Assembly (NCBI RefSeq): GCF_005048265.1
Contig: NZ_SUNH01000011.1
Span: 1-64,000 of the forward strand
Source of the DNA: Paracoccus hibiscisoli
Lineage (GTDB): Bacteria; Pseudomonadota; Alphaproteobacteria; Rhodobacterales; Rhodobacteraceae
Direction: 5' to 3'
DNA length: 64,000 nt
Of the stretch, positions 62,166 to 64,000 are shown one piece after another; position 1 is the stretch's first letter, and the number at the start of each line of letters is the position of its first letter. The notes under the pieces were generated by a model. That model ran no database searches, was not told the DNA's origin, and saw only the letters and a program-made list of their open reading frames with translations. The position numbers and the translations under genes were made by a program.

Positions 62166-63665
62166 ATGGACATCCTGCCGAACCTGCTGATGCCGCTGAT
62201 GAACCTGGAGCTGCTGTTCCTGATCGGGGCGGGCACCTTCGCCGGCATCTATGTGGGCGCCATTCCGGGGCTGTCTGTCACCATGGCGGTGTCGATCCTG
62301 ATCTCGTTCACCTTCTCATGGGAGGTCTATCCGGCGCTGGCGCTGATGATCGGCATCTATATGGGCGGGGTCTATGGCGGGTCGCGCACGGCGATCCTGC
62401 TGAACATCCCCGGCGCGCCATCGGCCATCGCCACCGCGCTGGATGGCTTTCCCCTGGCCCAGCAGGGCCGCGCCGGAGAGGCGATCGGCATCGTCACGGT
62501 CGTGTCCTTCATCGGGGGTTTCATCGGCATCTTCGCGCTTGGCGCCTTTGCGCCGGTGCTGTCCGATTTCGCCATCGGGTTCCAGCCGCGCGACTTCATG
62601 CTGCTTGCGATCATGGGCATCCTGCTGGTCGGGTCGCTGTCGGGCGACAGCCTGGTCAAGGGCGTCTTTGCCGGGGCCTTCGGCATCGGCATCGGCGCGG
62701 TGGGCATGGACCCGCTGACCATCCAGGACCGCTTTGTCTTTGGCATCGACGAATTGCGCGGCGGAATCTCGTTCGTGGCGGTGATGATCGGCCTGTTCGG
62801 CGTGTCCGAGGCGCTGACCCAGATGCACAACATCAACACCCCCGCCGTGCGCCAGCGCGTCACCGGCATCATTCCAAGTTGGTCCAAGGTGCGAAAGCAT
62901 CTGCCGCTTGGCCTGCAGACGTCCACCATCGGGACGGTGGTGGGCGCGCTGCCCGGGACCGGCGGCGACATCGCGGCGCTGATGGCCTATGACCACGCCC
63001 GGCGCGTGACCCGCAACCCGGAAACCCCCTTTGGCCAGGGCGCGATCGAGGGGCTGGTCGCCCCCGAGACCGCCAACAACGCCGCCGTCGGCGGGGCCTT
63101 CATCCCCATGATGACGCTTGGCATTCCGGGCGATGCGGTGACCGCCATCATGATCGGTGCGTTGTTCATCCACGGGCTGAACCCCGGCCCGATGCTGATG
63201 ATCGAACAGCCCAACATGTTCTGGTTCATCGTCGGCTCGCTGGCGCTGGCCAACTGCTTCATGCTGATCTTCGGGCTGACCGGCATCCGCCTGTTCGTCA
63301 AGATCGTCGAGCTGCCGCGCACGGTCCTGCTGCCCGTGATCATGGTCCTGTCCATCGTCGGCGCCTATGCCATCAACAACAGCCTGACGGATGTCTACTG
63401 GATGCTGGGGTTCGGGGTGCTGGGCTATTTCATGCGGCTTTACGGCTATCCGCTGGCGCCGGTGATCCTGGGGGTGATCCTGTCGCGCCTGCTGGATGAC
63501 AACTGGCGCCGCGCCATCATCAGCGAACGCGAGGATTTCGGCGCGATGATGATGGGCGTGCTGACCAGCCCGCTGTCGCTGTGCCTGTTCCTGGCGGTGG
63601 TGGGCATCCTGGTCACGAACACCCCCTGGTGGACGCGCTGGCGCGCGCGCAAGGCCGGGCAATGA
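62166..63665 (+). CDS. tctA: Tripartite tricarboxylate transporter permease TctA
   Basis: A 499-residue permease of about 12 spans. Hallmarks are GTFAGIYVGAIPGLSVTMAV, YMGGVYGGSRTAILLNIPGA, GALPGTGGDIAALMAYDHAR, and VAPETANNAAVGGAFIPMMT followed by LGIPGD, the two symmetric substrate loops. It needs TctB (here fused to LysR) and a periplasmic TctC, which is absent from the window. The aroE-type gene follows directly. Substrate unknown. Confidence 0.92.
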   Translation: MDILPNLLMPLMNLELLFLIGAGTFAGIYVGAIPGLSVTMAVSILISFTFSWEVYPALALMIGIYMGGVYGGSRTAILLNIPGAPSAIATALDGFPLAQQGRAGEAIGIVTVVSFIGGFIGIFALGAFAPVLSDFAIGFQPRDFMLLAIMGILLVGSLSGDSLVKGVFAGAFGIGIGAVGMDPLTIQDRFVFGIDELRGGISFVAVMIGLFGVSEALTQMHNINTPAVRQRVTGIIPSWSKVRKHLPLGLQTSTIGTVVGALPGTGGDIAALMAYDHARRVTRNPETPFGQGAIEGLVAPETANNAAVGGAFIPMMTLGIPGDAVTAIMIGALFIHGLNPGPMLMIEQPNMFWFIVGSLALANCFMLIFGLTGIRLFVKIVELPRTVLLPVIMVLSIVGAYAINNSLTDVYWMLGFGVLGYFMRLYGYPLAPVILGVILSRLLDDNWRRAIISEREDFGAMMMGVLTSPLSLCLFLAVVGILVTNTPWWTRWRARKAGQ

Positions 63666-63676
63666 GGGACCAGACC

Positions 63677-64000
63677 ATGACCGACACGATCCTGCTGGGC
63701 CTGATCGGCGACAATATCGCGGCCTCGCAATCCCCGCGCCTGCATCGGCTGGCGGGGGCGCAGAACGGGCGCCGCGTGCGCTATGACAGCCTGATCCCGC
63801 GGCTTGAGGGGCTGGATTTCGACGCGCTTTTCGCCCGCTGCGCGGCGGGCGGATACCGGGGCATCAACGTCACTTATCCCTACAAGGAGGTCGTGGCGGA
63901 CCGCCTGGCGATCGACGATCCGCTGGTCGGGGCCATCGGGGCCTGCAACACGGTCCTGTTCGGGGACGGTCCGCCGCGCGGGTTCAACACCGATTATTCG
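63677..64000 (+). CDS. aroE: Shikimate dehydrogenase, N-terminal part
   Basis: The first 108 residues of a shikimate/quinate dehydrogenase; the gene runs off the window. LGLIGDNIAASQSPRLHRLA has the substrate Ser residues, GYRGINVTYPYKEVVADRL carries the catalytic Lys, and GAIGACNTVLF and GFNTDYS (catalytic Asp) follow. Start 63677 has AGGGA before it; an in-frame ATG at 63662 overlapping the tctA stop is an alternative. The family reduces 3-dehydroshikimate or oxidises quinate/shikimate. Lying behind an organic-acid importer, a catabolic role is more likely than biosynthesis. Confidence 0.8.
   Translation, partial: MTDTILLGLIGDNIAASQSPRLHRLAGAQNGRRVRYDSLIPRLEGLDFDALFARCAAGGYRGINVTYPYKEVVADRLAIDDPLVGAIGACNTVLFGDGPPRGFNTDYS

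Noticed and set aside
58712..62248. A 1178-codon open frame on the minus strand
   Set aside because: It is antisense to five well-recognised genes and its translation is Arg/Gly/His/Gln-rich, as expected for a shadow frame in high-GC DNA.

Overview
The window looks like a chromosome or large-replicon segment of a high-GC alphaproteobacterium of the Rhodobacteraceae, most probably Paracoccus or a close relative. The pointers are the codon use, the many ABC and TRAP importers, the choline-sulfate genes, an IS481-type transposase remnant carrying short palindromic inserts, EcfG-type stress promoters and a NasT/NasS/NasA-type nitrate locus. I saw no tRNA, rRNA or CRISPR array.

Layout. 1-1623: a broken IS481-family element whose end abuts a CTAG target, then eroded MFS and HlyD efflux genes. 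1651-7379: an amino-acid ABC importer with a PLP desulfurase-like enzyme and a hydantoinase, divergent from a FadR-type regulator. 7411-12597: cell-wall hydrolase, small stress-type proteins, a glycosyltransferase, a ferritin-like protein and manganese catalase. 12651-17758: choline-sulfate genes (sulfatase, choline-binding protein, LysR regulator, BCCT carrier). 17844-25696: a TetR-controlled acyl-CoA synthetase, a TRAP importer, glycerate kinase and an acetyltransferase. 25693-32880: an amino-acid-oxidase-like gene followed by a strongly scarred stretch (truncated Lrp regulator, two ABC ATPase pieces, a broken aldehyde dehydrogenase), an intact tartrate dehydrogenase-type gene, an aldehyde dehydrogenase with Tyr at the catalytic Cys position, and a decayed M20 peptidase. 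32879-35663: iron-siderophore-type ABC importer. 35980-39705: sulfate/thiosulfate importer. 39706-44641: chromate transporter and a TRAP-TAXI importer. 44866-50271: a tightly coupled FbpABC/AfuABC-like importer operon that also encodes a phosphatase and an MBL hydrolase, divergent from a TonB receptor. 52455-57463: DUF1206 and DUF305 proteins, nasT, and a NasS-NasA chimera left by a large deletion. 57543-60054: an acyl-CoA dehydrogenase / phosphotransferase / DUF6285 operon resembling the levulinate (lva) 4-hydroxyacyl-CoA system. 60167-64000: a DJ-1/PfpI protein, a LysR-TctB fusion, tctA and the start of a shikimate dehydrogenase.

Two themes stand out. First, the segment is a collection of uptake-plus-catabolism modules (amino acids or hydantoins, choline-sulfate, C4 or hydroxy acids, sulfate, iron, possible phosphate esters, 4-hydroxy acids), most paired with a local regulator. 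Second, it holds an unusual number of deletion junctions that fuse unrelated or neighbouring genes: MFS-HlyD, ALDH-ABC, Lrp against ABC, NasS-NasA and LysR-TctB. These point to repeated short- and long-range deletion in this lineage.
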